From positions 620,001-684,000 of the forward strand of contig OZ242312.1 in NCBI GenBank assembly GCA_965207805.1: DNA of 64,000 nt, read 5' to 3'. The stretch is from Palauibacter sp965207805 (GTDB lineage Bacteria > Gemmatimonadota > Gemmatimonadetes > Palauibacterales > Palauibacteraceae). Positions 43,738-53,559 of the stretch are shown piece by piece. The translations under genes were made by a program, and so were the position numbers. The notes below the pieces were generated by a model that saw only the letters and a list, made by a program, of their open reading frames with translations, did no database searches and was not told the origin of the DNA. Every line of letters begins with the position of its first letter. Position 1 is the first letter of the stretch.

Positions 43738-45792
43738 ATGAAGAGCGCGTGGAACGACCGCGAGGCTGCGGAACTCGTCGAGCGGTACGCCGCCGAGGGC
43801 GTGGGAGAGGATCTCGCGCTGCGGGTCTACACGACGCGGCTGCTCGGGTCCGAGCCGCGGCTCGTGCTGCACGGGGGCGGGAACACCTCGGTCAAGTCCC
43901 GGGCGCGCGACGTGACCGGGACGGAACTCGACGTGCTGTACGTGAAGGGGAGCGGTTGGGACATGGGGACGATCGAGCCCCCCGGCCTCCCCGCGGTCCA
44001 GCTCGATCCACTTCTGGGGCTGGCCGAGATCGACGCCCTGTCCGACGAGGACATGGTGAACCTGCAGCGCCGCAACCTGCTCGATTCGAAGGCGCCGAAC
44101 CCCTCGGTGGAGACGCTCCTGCACGCGTGGGTGCCGCGCACCTTCATCGACCACACGCACGCGAACGCGGCGCTTGTGTTGACGGACCAGCCGCACGGGG
44201 AAGAGATCTGCCGCGAAGTCTACGGCGACCGCGCCGCAATCGTCCCCTACATCATGCCGGGCTTCGATCTCGCGAAGGCGGCGAAGGCGGTGGCGGACGC
44301 CCATCCGGAGGCGGAGGGGCTCGTCCTCCTCAAGCACGGTCTGTTCACCTTCGGCGACACGGCGCACGAGGCGTACGAGCTCATGATCGAGTTCGTCAGC
44401 CTCGCCGAGGCGCGCATCGAGCGCGGGCGCAGGACGGTGTTCGCCGCCGCCGGGACATCCGGCGAGGTCGCCTCCGCGAGCGAGGTCGCGCCCGCCATCC
44501 GCGGCATGCTGGCGAACCGGCGGGAGGGTGATGGCGCGGAGTTCGAGCGGTTCATCCTCGAACACCGGTCCAGTCCCGCCATTCTCGCCTACGTCGGTGG
44601 CGACGAACTGCCGCGCTACAGCCAGGTCGGCACGGTCACGCCCGACCACGCCATCCGCACGAAGCCGCTACCCGTGGTGCTCCCCGCGCCACCCGCCGGC
44701 GACCTCACCGCCTGGACCGGAAGGGCGCGAGCCGCAGTAGACGCCTACCGGGAGGCCTACGCGGCCTATTTCGAGCGCCACAACCCGCGCTACGGCGGGA
44801 CGAAGCGTATGCTCGACCCGAGTCCGCGCGTGGTCCTGGTGCCGGGAGTCGGCCTCTTCGCGAGCGGTCGCGACGCACGGGCGGCGGCCGCGGCGGCCGA
44901 CCTCGCCGAGACCACGGTCGACGTCATCACGGACGCGGAGAGCATGGACCGCTTCGAGAGCATCACCGAGGCCGAACTGTTCGACATCGAGTACTGGTCG
45001 CTCGAACAGGCGAAACTGGCCGGCGCGAAGGAGAAAACACTGGCCCGTCACGTCGCGGTCGTCACGGGCGGCGCGGGCGCGATCGGCCGAGCCACGGCCG
45101 CCGCGTTCCGGGCCGCCGGCGCCGAGGTCGCCCTCTTCGACCTCCCGGGCCCCTCGCTCGACGCCGCCGGTGAGGCCGGAGCGGGGCTCGCCATCCCATG
45201 CGACGTGACGGACGACGCGTCGGTCGATCGCGCGCTCGCCATCGTCGCCGCCCGCTTTGGAGGTGTCGACATCCTCGTCTCGAACGCCGGGGCGGCCTGG
45301 CGCGGTCCCATGGCCGACGTGACGGACGCTGTGCTGAGAGAGAGTTTCGAGTTGAACTTCTTCGCCCACCAGCGCGTCACGCGCGCGGCCGTGCGCATGA
45401 TGCGCGCCCAGGGGACGGGCGGCTGCCTCCTCTTCAACGTCTCAAAGCAGGCCGTCAACCCGGGCCCGGACTTCGGCCCCTACGGATTACCGAAGGCGGC
45501 GACCCTCGGACTCGTGCGCCAGTACGCCATCGAGCACGGGTGGGAGGGCATCCGGTCGAACGGGGTCAACGCCGACCGCATCCGAAGCGGCGTCCTCACC
45601 GACGAGATGATCGCGTCCCGCTCTGAAGCGCGTGGCGTGAGCGAGGACGCCTACCTGCGCGGCAACCTCCTCGGCCGCGAGGTTCGGGCCGACGATGTCG
45701 CCCGGGCCTTCGTCTCCCTGGCCCTCGCGCGCGCGACGACCGGCGCGATCCTCACCGTGGATGGCGGCAACGTCGCCGCCGCCCTCCGCTGA
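43738..45792 (+). CDS. Bifunctional rhamnulose-1-phosphate aldolase / short-chain dehydrogenase
   Basis: The 684-residue fusion matches RhaD-type enzymes that split rhamnulose-1-phosphate and process lactaldehyde. Residues about 1-390 are a class II aldolase: VLHGGGNTSVKSRARDVTG, FIDHTHANAALVLTDQPHG (zinc His) and LLKHGLFTFGDTAHEAYE. Residues 430-684 are an SDR: VAVVTGGAGAIGRATAAAF (cofactor), DILVSNAGAAW, FNVSKQAVNPGP (Ser) and Y582/K586 in YGLPKAATLGL. The ATG at 43738 is where homology begins. The longer open frame upstream overlaps the peptidase gene. No other rhamnose genes are in the window, so its sugar source is unknown. Confidence 0.88.
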   Translation: MKSAWNDREAAELVERYAAEGVGEDLALRVYTTRLLGSEPRLVLHGGGNTSVKSRARDVTGTELDVLYVKGSGWDMGTIEPPGLPAVQLDPLLGLAEIDALSDEDMVNLQRRNLLDSKAPNPSVETLLHAWVPRTFIDHTHANAALVLTDQPHGEEICREVYGDRAAIVPYIMPGFDLAKAAKAVADAHPEAEGLVLLKHGLFTFGDTAHEAYELMIEFVSLAEARIERGRRTVFAAAGTSGEVASASEVAPAIRGMLANRREGDGAEFERFILEHRSSPAILAYVGGDELPRYSQVGTVTPDHAIRTKPLPVVLPAPPAGDLTAWTGRARAAVDAYREAYAAYFERHNPRYGGTKRMLDPSPRVVLVPGVGLFASGRDARAAAAAADLAETTVDVITDAESMDRFESITEAELFDIEYWSLEQAKLAGAKEKTLARHVAVVTGGAGAIGRATAAAFRAAGAEVALFDLPGPSLDAAGEAGAGLAIPCDVTDDASVDRALAIVAARFGGVDILVSNAGAAWRGPMADVTDAVLRESFELNFFAHQRVTRAAVRMMRAQGTGGCLLFNVSKQAVNPGPDFGPYGLPKAATLGLVRQYAIEHGWEGIRSNGVNADRIRSGVLTDEMIASRSEARGVSEDAYLRGNLLGREVRADDVARAFVSLALARATTGAILTVDGGNVAAALR

Positions 45793-45814
45793 CACCGAAC
45801 GCCAAGGCCCGCGG

Positions 45815-47014
45815 ATGAAACTGATCGGCCGAGTGGTCCCGCTTGCGACGTACTTCGTCCTCGCCGCCTGTGCGCCGCAGGCGGAGGGGCCCGGCTGGCC
45901 AAGCGAGACGTGGCCTGTTTCCACGGCGGAGGCCGAGGGAGTGGACCCGGCCGCGATCGACTCGCTGATCGCCGACATCGACGCCGGACGGTACGGTCTC
46001 ATTGACCAGTTTCTCCTCATCCGCAACGGGCGCGTGATCGCGGACCGCCGCTGGGACCACGGCGCGCGGTACGCCGAACTTCTCACCGCGCAGGAGGACA
46101 CTGCGGATCACCAGTACAACTACGATCACCCCTCGTGGCACCCGTACTACCGGGACACGGACCTGCACTCGCTCCAGTCCGTGACCAAGAGCGTGACCTC
46201 GGTCGCGTTCGGCATTGCCGTGGACGAGGGCCACATCCCGGGCGTGGAAGCGTCGGCTTGGCCTTACTTCGAAGCGTACGCCGTCGATCTCGCCGACTCG
46301 CGCCGCGCCGCGACCTCGCTCGAGGACTTCCTCACCATGCGGAGCGGGATCGACTGGGCGATCCCGGGCCAGACCTACGAGGACGAGGCGCACCCCACCT
46401 CGGTTCTCGAGGCGAGCGACCGGTGGATCGACTACGTCGTCGCGCAACCCGTCGGGACGGATCCCGGAACCCGTTTCGACTACAACGACGGCGTGAGCGT
46501 CCTGCTGGGGAAAGTCGTGCGCGAGGCCACCGGACAGCGGCTCGACGAGTGGGCGGAGGAACGCCTGTTCCGTCCCGTCGGAATCGACGAGTACTACTGG
46601 AAGATCGCCCCCGACGGCGAAGTCGACAGCGAGGGCGGCCTCTACCTTTCCGCCCACGACCTCGCCCGCATCGGATATCTCATGCTACGCGGCGGTGAAT
46701 GGGACGGTCGGCAAATCGTCTCCCGGCAATGGGTCGACCTCTCGACCTCACCCGTCGTACTCGACGTGGCCCCCGACAACGGCCGGCCCGACACGGGCTA
46801 CGGATACCAGTGGTGGGTGCCGGTGCACGAGGATGGCGAAACGCGGGTATTCGCGGGGAATGGCTACGGGGGCCAGTTCATCCACATCGTGCCCGAATAC
46901 GATCTGATCTCCGTCTTCAACGGCTGGACGCTACACGAGCGCCCCGAACTCTTCAGCTGGACCGCGCTGGAAGACCGCATCCTCCCCGCGGTGCGCCCGA
47001 GCACCGACCCTTGA
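45815..47014 (+). CDS. Serine hydrolase lipoprotein (beta-lactamase/penicillin-binding fold)
   Basis: The 399-residue protein has a lipoprotein signal ending in FVLAACAPQ. The beta-lactamase-like fold follows. The active-site SxxK is S122-V-T-K125 in LQSVTKSVTSVAFG, and the YxN motif is FDYNDGVSVLLGK. GYGGQFIHIVPEYDL near the end takes the place of the KTG box. Such class C-like serine hydrolases act as esterases, peptidases or amidases and usually do not give antibiotic resistance. ATG at 45815 lies 22 bases after the aldolase fusion, likely in the same operon. Confidence 0.85.
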   Translation: MKLIGRVVPLATYFVLAACAPQAEGPGWPSETWPVSTAEAEGVDPAAIDSLIADIDAGRYGLIDQFLLIRNGRVIADRRWDHGARYAELLTAQEDTADHQYNYDHPSWHPYYRDTDLHSLQSVTKSVTSVAFGIAVDEGHIPGVEASAWPYFEAYAVDLADSRRAATSLEDFLTMRSGIDWAIPGQTYEDEAHPTSVLEASDRWIDYVVAQPVGTDPGTRFDYNDGVSVLLGKVVREATGQRLDEWAEERLFRPVGIDEYYWKIAPDGEVDSEGGLYLSAHDLARIGYLMLRGGEWDGRQIVSRQWVDLSTSPVVLDVAPDNGRPDTGYGYQWWVPVHEDGETRVFAGNGYGGQFIHIVPEYDLISVFNGWTLHERPELFSWTALEDRILPAVRPSTDP

Positions 47015-47042
47015 ACCTGGTGTTCTCCGTCCGAGTCTCGCC

Positions 47043-48374
47043 TCAGGCCCGGGCTAGCGCCGCCGCGTGCCGATCGATCGCTGAGGCCAGGTCGGTCATG
47101 TCGGCGAGGACGGCGGCCTCGTCGATCGTCTCCAGCGACCGGTCCCGCAAGACCCAGCGTCCGTCGATCATCACCGATCGGACGTCATCCCGCCCCACCG
47201 AGTAGGCGAGATGTCCGTACACGTCGTACATCGGCGTCAGGTGCGGGCGGTCGAGATCGATGAGGATTAGGTCGGCCCGGTAGCCTTCCGCGAGCCGTCC
47301 CACGCGGTCCCCCAGCCCGAGCGCCTCCGCCCCGACCGTCGTCGCCATGCGGACGACGTCGCGCGCGGGCGTGAGCACCGGATCCATGTGCGCCCCCCGC
47401 TGCAGCAACCCGGCGAAACGCATCGCCGTCCACATGTCGAGGTCGTTCGAACTCACCGGGCCGTCCGTGCCCAGGGCCACGGGGATGCCCTCCTCCAGCA
47501 TGCGCGCGACCGGCGCGATCCCCGACCCGAGCTTCAGGTTGGACAGCGGGTTGTGGAGGACCGCCGCCCCCTGGCGGCGAAGGCGCGCGAAATCGTCGTC
47601 GTCCAGGTGGACGCAATGCGCAAGCACCGTGCGCTCGTCGAGGATGCCGAGTTCGTCGAGGTGCGCGACCGGCGTATGCCCGAAACGTTCGATCGTCTGC
47701 CGCACCTCGGTGGCCGTCTCGGAGCAGTGCGTGTGAAAGAGGGTGCCGGCGCGATCTGCGAGGTCACGCGCCGCCCGGAGACCGTCCGGCGACACCGTGA
47801 GCGCATTGTGCGGCTGCACGCACGGGGTGATCAGCGGCTCTTCCGCGTAGCGCTCCAGCCAGCGCTCCCCCGTCGCGATCCTGTCCTCCACGGAAACGCC
47901 GTCGGGTCCGTCGAAGTCGAAGAAAATCGGACCGGTGACGAGCCGGAAGCCCGCTGCCAGCGCCGCGTCGGCGGCGGCCTCCGGGAACCAGAACATGTCG
48001 AGCGCGCACGTCGTCCCGCTCCGGATCATCTCCGCCAGCGAGAGCCGTGCCCCGAGTTCGACGCTCTCGCGGCTGACGAACTCGCGCTCGGAAATCCAGA
48101 GACGCTCCAGCCATGCCTCGAGCGGCAACTCCTCCACCAGACTCCGGAAGAGAGAATCGCCCAGGTGCGTATGCGCGTTCACGAGGCCCGGCATGAGGAG
48201 GCGTCCCGTCGCGTCGACGGTTTCGGCGGCCTCGCAGCCCTCGAGTTCCTCGCGGGTCCCGACGGCGACGATCTCTCCGGCTCGCACTGCGACGCCGCCT
48301 GCCGCGAGGGTCCGTTCCTCGGCGTCCATGGTGACGACGAGCGGGCCGAGGATGAGTGTGTCGACAGGTTGCAT
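47043..48374 (-). CDS. Cytosolic amidohydrolase, MtaD/SAH deaminase-like
   Basis: The 443-residue protein without signal peptide belongs to the ATZ/TRZ-like amidohydrolases that include methylthioadenosine/S-adenosylhomocysteine deaminase. Metal and active-site motifs are GLVNAHTHLGDSLFRSLVEE, TLFHTHCSETATEV, LAHCVHLDDDDFA and VALGTDGPVSSNDLDMW. All ligands are present, so it should be active on an aromatic or nucleoside amino group. Exact substrate not visible. It stands alone on the minus strand, convergent with the serine hydrolase gene. Confidence 0.85.
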   Translation of the reverse strand: MQPVDTLILGPLVVTMDAEERTLAAGGVAVRAGEIVAVGTREELEGCEAAETVDATGRLLMPGLVNAHTHLGDSLFRSLVEELPLEAWLERLWISEREFVSRESVELGARLSLAEMIRSGTTCALDMFWFPEAAADAALAAGFRLVTGPIFFDFDGPDGVSVEDRIATGERWLERYAEEPLITPCVQPHNALTVSPDGLRAARDLADRAGTLFHTHCSETATEVRQTIERFGHTPVAHLDELGILDERTVLAHCVHLDDDDFARLRRQGAAVLHNPLSNLKLGSGIAPVARMLEEGIPVALGTDGPVSSNDLDMWTAMRFAGLLQRGAHMDPVLTPARDVVRMATTVGAEALGLGDRVGRLAEGYRADLILIDLDRPHLTPMYDVYGHLAYSVGRDDVRSVMIDGRWVLRDRSLETIDEAAVLADMTDLASAIDRHAAALARA

Positions 48375-48424
48375 GGGACGGCAATCTTGGCCGCCCTCGG
48401 GCCCGCCCGCTAGTTTCCCGCCAC

Positions 48425-48498
48425 GGCCCCGTAGCTCAGGCGGATAGAGCGCGGGATTCCTAATCCCGAGGCCGCTGGTTCGAGTCCAGCCGGGGTCA
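48425..48498 (+). tRNA. tRNA-Arg (anticodon CCT)
   Basis: Cloverleaf: acceptor GGCCCCG pairs with CGGGGTC (one G-T pair), discriminator A. The D-arm is GCTC/GAGC, the anticodon stem CGGGA/TCCCG has loop TTCCTAA, and the T-arm is GCTGG/CCAGC. No CCA is encoded. It reads AGG codons, which are rare in GC-rich genomes. Confidence 0.95.
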
Positions 48499-48524
48499 TT
48501 CTCCCTGCGCCCGCCCGGTCGTGC

Positions 48525-51005
48525 TCAGTTCCCGACCAGGTTTACCCGCACGTACCAGATGCGTCCCGCCACGCCGTAGGGCGACTCCGAGGGGTATTCC
48601 ATCGTCCAGAGCTGCGCCACGGCGTCATCCGGGAGCCGGTTCGGCAGACGGTCGAAGAGGTTGTTGGCCCCAACGCCCACCCGGATGCGGTCGCCCAGCC
48701 GGAAGCTGACCTCCAGGTCGGCGATCGCCGCCGCGTCGATCGTGACGTTCTCCTCGAAGATGAACGGGGTCGTGACGGAGCCGATGTGGTTCAAGCCGAA
48801 CCGCGCCCCGAGACCCTGCGCGAGACGGACATCGGCGCTGACGCCGATCCGGCTTCCGGGCTGGGCATCCTCGATCAGGGTCCGCTGGGTGTCTCCGATG
48901 AAGTCCTCGTTGCGGTTGGCGGTGATCTTCGTGCTGTTCCGGTGCAGGCTGGCCGACAGGTCCGCGGCCCCCCAGTCCATCCCGCGAAAGCGCCAGGTCG
49001 CCGCTACGTCGAATCCCTGCGTGCGCGTGTCGATCGCGTTGGTCCAGAACGCCACGGCATCTACCGGCCGACCCTGGAACTGCGCGCCGGGCCGCAGCCC
49101 GTGGCTCGGGTTGAGGCTCTGGGTCAGGGCGATCGCGTCGCTGACGGCGACCCGGTAGTAGTCCGCGGTCACCAGCAGGCCGGCGTCGTTGGAATACACG
49201 AGTCCGCCCGTAAAGCTGAGCGATGTCTCGTGGCCCAGCGAACAGGCGCCGAAGTCGGAGCAGGCGATCGGATCGCCCTCCGGCAGGAAGCCGGCGCTCA
49301 CCAGGCCCTCGCTGCCGCCCACGAAACCGATCGTGTTGAAGCCCCGCTGCGGGAGTCGCGGTGCCCGAAAACCGGTGGAAACCGCGGCGCGGAGCGCGGC
49401 GCCGGATTCGCCCAGCTCCACGCGGCCCGCCAGCTTGCCGGTCAGCGAACTTCCGGCGTCGGTGTAGTGTTCGAAACGGAGGGCGCCACCCAGCGTTCGC
49501 CCGCTCGGCGAACGCAACTCCATATCCGCGTACGCTCCGACGCTGTTCCGATCCTGTTCGCTCAGCCTGGCGGAAGTAGGGCTGTAGCCGGGGTAGCCCT
49601 GTATCCCGCAGCTCGCGTAGACCGTCCCGTCGTTCTGGTGATGGGCCGCCGGAAAGCTGCCGGGCGTATCGCTCGGTCCACACGCCCACGAGGCGCGGTC
49701 GCCGGCTTCCATCCAGTACGAATCCCTCCGGAACGCTCCGCCGACCGCCAGGAACGCCGGGGTCGAACCCACCTCGATCTCGCGCGTGGCGTCGGCGTTC
49801 AGCGTCCACTGCCTGACGTTGAGCCCGCCGCTGAACGTGTTCCGCGGCCCGGCGTTGGCCGCGATGGAGGCTCCGTCGGCTCCGGGATTCCCGGCGAGGA
49901 ACTCGGCCGCGTAGGACGGGTTGATCGAATTCGCGGCGCCGAAGGCGAACCGGCCGTGTCCGAACCCGAGACTGAGATCTCCCGACCACTCGCCCAGGTC
50001 GCCGCGCAGTCCCGCCACGGCGGACTTGTCCATGAGGTCCGACTCCTCGATGGGGAAGAAGCCATCCGGATAGACGTAGCTGACGGAGCGAGGCACCCAG
50101 TCCGCCTTGCGGTACAGGCCGTCGGAGACCGCCTCGCGCCCGGAGTATCCTCCGAAGGCATAGAACTCGGCCGATTCGCCGACGGGTACCGCGGCATTGG
50201 CCATAAACGCCGCGCCCCTGTAGTCGGGTTCCCCGTTCCGCTGCAGTTGAATGATCTTCCCGCCATCCGCACAGGGGCCGTAGGACGGATCGGGACCGAA
50301 GCAGGTGGGGGCCATGCCCGCCCGGTTCGTGACCTCCTGCCGCGCGACCTCCATCGTGACGTTGAAGAAACCGTCTCCGAGCGGAACTCCGGCGTTGGCC
50401 GAAGTGAACAGCCTCATTCCGTCACCGCGCGATGTTCGACCTAGGAAGGTGGCCGCGCTGACCCCGCTCGCGTCGTCCTTGAGCACGATGTTGATCACGC
50501 CGGCGATGGCATCGGAGCCGTACTGTGACGCCGCACCTTCACGCAGGACTTCGATCCGTTTGATGGCGTGGACCGGAATGGCGCGCAGATCCGTGCCCGT
50601 CGTCCCCTGCCCAGCCGCCGCGAGCAGCTTCGCGAAGGCGACTCCGTGCCGTCGCTTGCCGTTGACCAGGACGAGCACCTGGTCGCCGTTCATGCCGCGC
50701 AGCGTGGCGACGTGGAGCGCCGCGCCATCGCCGGCGGACAACCGCGTGGAATTGAAGGAGGGCGCGATGCGGCCGAGCACTTCCGCGAGGTCGATCTCAC
50801 CCATGCGCGCGATTTCCTCGGCGCCGTAGATGTCCACGGGAACGGCAAGCGTGGCCGGGTCCGCGACACCGGCCCGCGACCCCACCACGACGTCGAGTTC
50901 CTGCACTACGAAGACCGTGTCCGGCGGTTCCTGGGCCGAGATCGAGCCGGCGGGGACCAGGATTGCGAGAACCGCCGGCGCGAGGAACGAAGTCGAAGCT
51001 CTCAT
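48525..51005 (-). CDS. TonB-dependent outer-membrane receptor
   Basis: The 826-residue protein imports a ligand across the outer membrane using TonB energy. Signal peptide: ASTSFLAPAVLAILVPAGSI followed by SAQ. A plug domain follows (VDIYGAEEIARMGEIDLAEV, LVLVNGKRRHGVAFAKLLAA, IKRIEVLREGAASQYGSDAI, AGVINIVLK), then about 650 residues of beta-barrel ending in YVRVNLVGN. Cysteine pairs in extracellular loops (CFGPDPSYGPC and CSDFGAC) suggest disulfides. There is no SusD partner or siderophore gene nearby, so the ligand is open. The ATG at 51005 gives the best signal peptide. In-frame starts further upstream are less likely. It is divergent from the DUF885-like gene. Confidence 0.87.
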   Translation of the reverse strand: MRASTSFLAPAVLAILVPAGSISAQEPPDTVFVVQELDVVVGSRAGVADPATLAVPVDIYGAEEIARMGEIDLAEVLGRIAPSFNSTRLSAGDGAALHVATLRGMNGDQVLVLVNGKRRHGVAFAKLLAAAGQGTTGTDLRAIPVHAIKRIEVLREGAASQYGSDAIAGVINIVLKDDASGVSAATFLGRTSRGDGMRLFTSANAGVPLGDGFFNVTMEVARQEVTNRAGMAPTCFGPDPSYGPCADGGKIIQLQRNGEPDYRGAAFMANAAVPVGESAEFYAFGGYSGREAVSDGLYRKADWVPRSVSYVYPDGFFPIEESDLMDKSAVAGLRGDLGEWSGDLSLGFGHGRFAFGAANSINPSYAAEFLAGNPGADGASIAANAGPRNTFSGGLNVRQWTLNADATREIEVGSTPAFLAVGGAFRRDSYWMEAGDRASWACGPSDTPGSFPAAHHQNDGTVYASCGIQGYPGYSPTSARLSEQDRNSVGAYADMELRSPSGRTLGGALRFEHYTDAGSSLTGKLAGRVELGESGAALRAAVSTGFRAPRLPQRGFNTIGFVGGSEGLVSAGFLPEGDPIACSDFGACSLGHETSLSFTGGLVYSNDAGLLVTADYYRVAVSDAIALTQSLNPSHGLRPGAQFQGRPVDAVAFWTNAIDTRTQGFDVAATWRFRGMDWGAADLSASLHRNSTKITANRNEDFIGDTQRTLIEDAQPGSRIGVSADVRLAQGLGARFGLNHIGSVTTPFIFEENVTIDAAAIADLEVSFRLGDRIRVGVGANNLFDRLPNRLPDDAVAQLWTMEYPSESPYGVAGRIWYVRVNLVGN

Positions 51006-51141
51006 GGTCGTTTCCCCCATCCGAACACCCTGCGGGACTCGGCGCCTCGAGACCCACCGTAAGCTCACGGATTTCTGAGACGCCGCACTACGTGTCATTA
51101 TGCGTCAAACGATCCGCGGGTTACACCCTTCAGGAGGCGCC

Positions 51142-52818
51142 ATGGCTCGCAGCCGACTCCGTCCATCGTTCATTCTCACGGGAATCGCGGTTCTCGCCCT
51201 CGTCTTCCTTCTCGTGCAAGTCGCGCCGGATCCGGAGGATTCGGTCGCAATGGCGGGTCCCGGCTCGCACACCGAGCTCGTCGCGCTATTCGACGAGTGG
51301 CGGGCATTCGAACGTCCCGAGTTCGTGGACGGGGTGCCCGACTACTCGGCTGCGGCGATGGCGCGCCAGCGGCAGGAACTTCCCCAGTGGCAGGCGCGGC
51401 TGGGCGGCGACGCCCCGGAGGGCTGGCCCGTGCCGGAGCAGATCGACTGGCACCTGGTCCGCGCCGAGATGAACGGGCTCGACTTCGATCACCGCGTGCG
51501 CCGCCCCTGGACACGGGATCCTGCCTTCTACGTGATGATTTTCGCGGCGGAGAGCGACGTGCCGGCCCACGAGGGGCCGGTCATCCACGGCTGGATCGAC
51601 CTCTGGACGTACGACTATCCGCTGTCGGAGGCGGACGCCGCCGAACTCGCGGGTCGCATCGGCGCGATCCCGGCGCTTCTGGACCAGGCGCGCGTAAACC
51701 TCGCGGACTCGAACGCGCGCGACCTCTGGCTTGCCGGCCCCCGGGCCTTTCGGGGCCAGATGCGGGACCTCGATGACCTTGCGGCGCGGGTGGCCGGGAC
51801 GAGCGCCGCGCTCGACGGGTCCATCGCCGACGCGCGCGCCGCCTCGGAGGCGTTCATCGCGTGGCTGGAGGAGGAGGCGCCCTCGCGCACCGGACCCTCC
51901 GGCGTGGGACGGGAGAACTACACGTGGTACATGCAGAACGTGCACCTCGTCCCGTATTCGTGGGAGGAACAGGTCACGATCATGCGGCGGGAACTCGCGC
52001 GCGCCCACGCTTCGATGCGGCTGGAGGAAAACCGCAACCGCAACCTGCCCGAACTCGAGCGCATCGCCTCGGCCGAGGAATACGACCGGAGACTGAACGA
52101 GTCCGTCGACCGCTACATGCGCTTCCTCGACGAGGAGGAGGTACAGACGACGGCGGAGTGGATGGACCCGGCCCTCCGTGCCGTGAACGGGAGCTTCACC
52201 CCCGCCGAACCCGGCGAGATCCGGAACTTCTTCTCCGAGGTGAACTACCGCGACCCGGACTCCTTCCGACCGCACATGCACCACTGGATCGAACTCGCGC
52301 AGATGCGGGTGGACCCGCACGCGAGCCCGATCCGGGCCACGCCGTCCCTCTACAACATCTTCGACTCCCGTTCGGAGGGACTCGCCACGGGGGTGGAGGA
52401 GATGTTCATGCACCTCGGGCTGCTCGAGGGCTCGCCCCGGTCGCGCGAACTCACCTGGATCATGCTGGCGCAGCGGGCGGCGCGGGCGCTGAGCGGCCTC
52501 TACCTGCACGGCGAGGTGTTCGACATGGAAGAGGCGGTGGCCCACGCCATGAAGTGGACGCCGCGAGGGTGGCTGCCGGACGGCGCCCTCGTGCGCGGCG
52601 AGCAGAGCCTGTACCTGCGGCAGCCCGGGTACGGGACGAGCTACGTGACGGGGAAGATCCAGATCGAGGAGCTTCTCGCCGAGTACGCCATCCAGGAGGG
52701 CGGGGAGTTCAGCGTGAAGCGGTTCTTCGATGCCTTCTACGACGTCGGGGTCATCCCCATCGTCCTCACCCGCTGGGAGATGACGGGAGAAAAGGATCCC
52801 GTCCTGGGGGCGAACTGA
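51142..52818 (+). CDS. DUF885-family protein without a visible HExxH motif
   Basis: The 558-residue protein has a signal or anchor helix (ILTGIAVLALVFLLVQVA). Its C-terminal half matches DUF885: SEGLATGVEEMFMHLGLL, LYLRQPGYGTSYVTGKIQIE and FSVKRFFDAFYDVGVIPIVL. DUF885 proteins are putative metallopeptidases in which HExxPGH precedes the EGxA helix. At that place this protein has HMHHWIELAQMRVDPHASP, without a standard HExxH. It may use altered ligands or be a binding protein. The ATG at 51142 has AGGAGG 5 bases before it. Divergent from the TonB receptor, so both may serve peptide uptake. Confidence 0.72.
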   Translation: MARSRLRPSFILTGIAVLALVFLLVQVAPDPEDSVAMAGPGSHTELVALFDEWRAFERPEFVDGVPDYSAAAMARQRQELPQWQARLGGDAPEGWPVPEQIDWHLVRAEMNGLDFDHRVRRPWTRDPAFYVMIFAAESDVPAHEGPVIHGWIDLWTYDYPLSEADAAELAGRIGAIPALLDQARVNLADSNARDLWLAGPRAFRGQMRDLDDLAARVAGTSAALDGSIADARAASEAFIAWLEEEAPSRTGPSGVGRENYTWYMQNVHLVPYSWEEQVTIMRRELARAHASMRLEENRNRNLPELERIASAEEYDRRLNESVDRYMRFLDEEEVQTTAEWMDPALRAVNGSFTPAEPGEIRNFFSEVNYRDPDSFRPHMHHWIELAQMRVDPHASPIRATPSLYNIFDSRSEGLATGVEEMFMHLGLLEGSPRSRELTWIMLAQRAARALSGLYLHGEVFDMEEAVAHAMKWTPRGWLPDGALVRGEQSLYLRQPGYGTSYVTGKIQIEELLAEYAIQEGGEFSVKRFFDAFYDVGVIPIVLTRWEMTGEKDPVLGAN

Positions 52819-52857
52819 CGCGGCCGATCGCACGCGACGCCACGTGAACGCGACCCG

Positions 52858-53559
52858 ATGAAGGCGACCTGGATGCAGACGGCGCGGCGGCTCCTCCCGC
52901 GCCTCGCGAGCATGTCGCGCCGGATCCGGCCGACGTTCCACCTCGAGTCGGTGAACGGCCTGAGCGCCGGGCGCCTGCGCGATCTGGGCGTCGAAGCCGT
53001 CCTGTGGGACGTGGATGGGACGCTGATGGCGCACCACGCGGGGCGGGTGGATCCGGCGCTCGCGGCCGGGTTCGAGGATCTGCTCCGGGCGCCCGGGCTG
53101 CGGCACGCGATCGTCTCCAACTGCCAGGAGGCGCGCTTCGCCGAGTTGGGGGAGATCTTCCCCGCGATCCCGGTCATGCTCGGATACGAGACCGGGGCGG
53201 GGGCGGCATTCCGCGTCCGCCGCGGACCGCGCGAGTCGTGGCGCGGCCCCGGCGCGGCGGCGGCTTCGTCCGCTGGCGACGGGATCCCCGGAGACCTGCG
53301 GCCGATCCGCAAGCCGAGCCGCCGGCTCGTGCGGGCCGCGCTCGAGGAGCTGGGCGTTGCGGACCGCCCGGCGGCGGCACTGATGGTGGGGGATCAGTAC
53401 TTCACGGACATCGCATCGGCGAACCTGGCCGGCGTCCGCTCCGTGAAGGTGCCCACGCTGCACCGGGCCAGCTTCCCGGCCCCGGTCCGCTGGTCGCAGC
53501 GGCTCGAGGCGGTGCTCTACCGGCTGAAGTACGGCCGTCCGCGGTCGGGCGGCGCTTGA
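52858..53559 (+). CDS. YqeG-like HAD phosphatase
   Basis: The 233-residue protein has the four HAD motifs: LWDVDGTLMAHHA (nucleophile Asp), AIVSNCQEARF, KPSRRLVRAALEELG (Lys) and MVGDQYFTDIASANLAGV (metal Asp). The DVDGT form and short cap match the YqeG/phosphatidylglycerophosphatase-type HAD group. A likely role is hydrolysis of a phosphate ester, possibly in phospholipid synthesis. An inserted Gly/Ala-rich loop sits near residues 120-140. Its stop overlaps the TTG start of the uracil-DNA glycosylase gene, so the two are coupled. Confidence 0.8.
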   Translation: MKATWMQTARRLLPRLASMSRRIRPTFHLESVNGLSAGRLRDLGVEAVLWDVDGTLMAHHAGRVDPALAAGFEDLLRAPGLRHAIVSNCQEARFAELGEIFPAIPVMLGYETGAGAAFRVRRGPRESWRGPGAAAASSAGDGIPGDLRPIRKPSRRLVRAALEELGVADRPAAALMVGDQYFTDIASANLAGVRSVKVPTLHRASFPAPVRWSQRLEAVLYRLKYGRPRSGGA

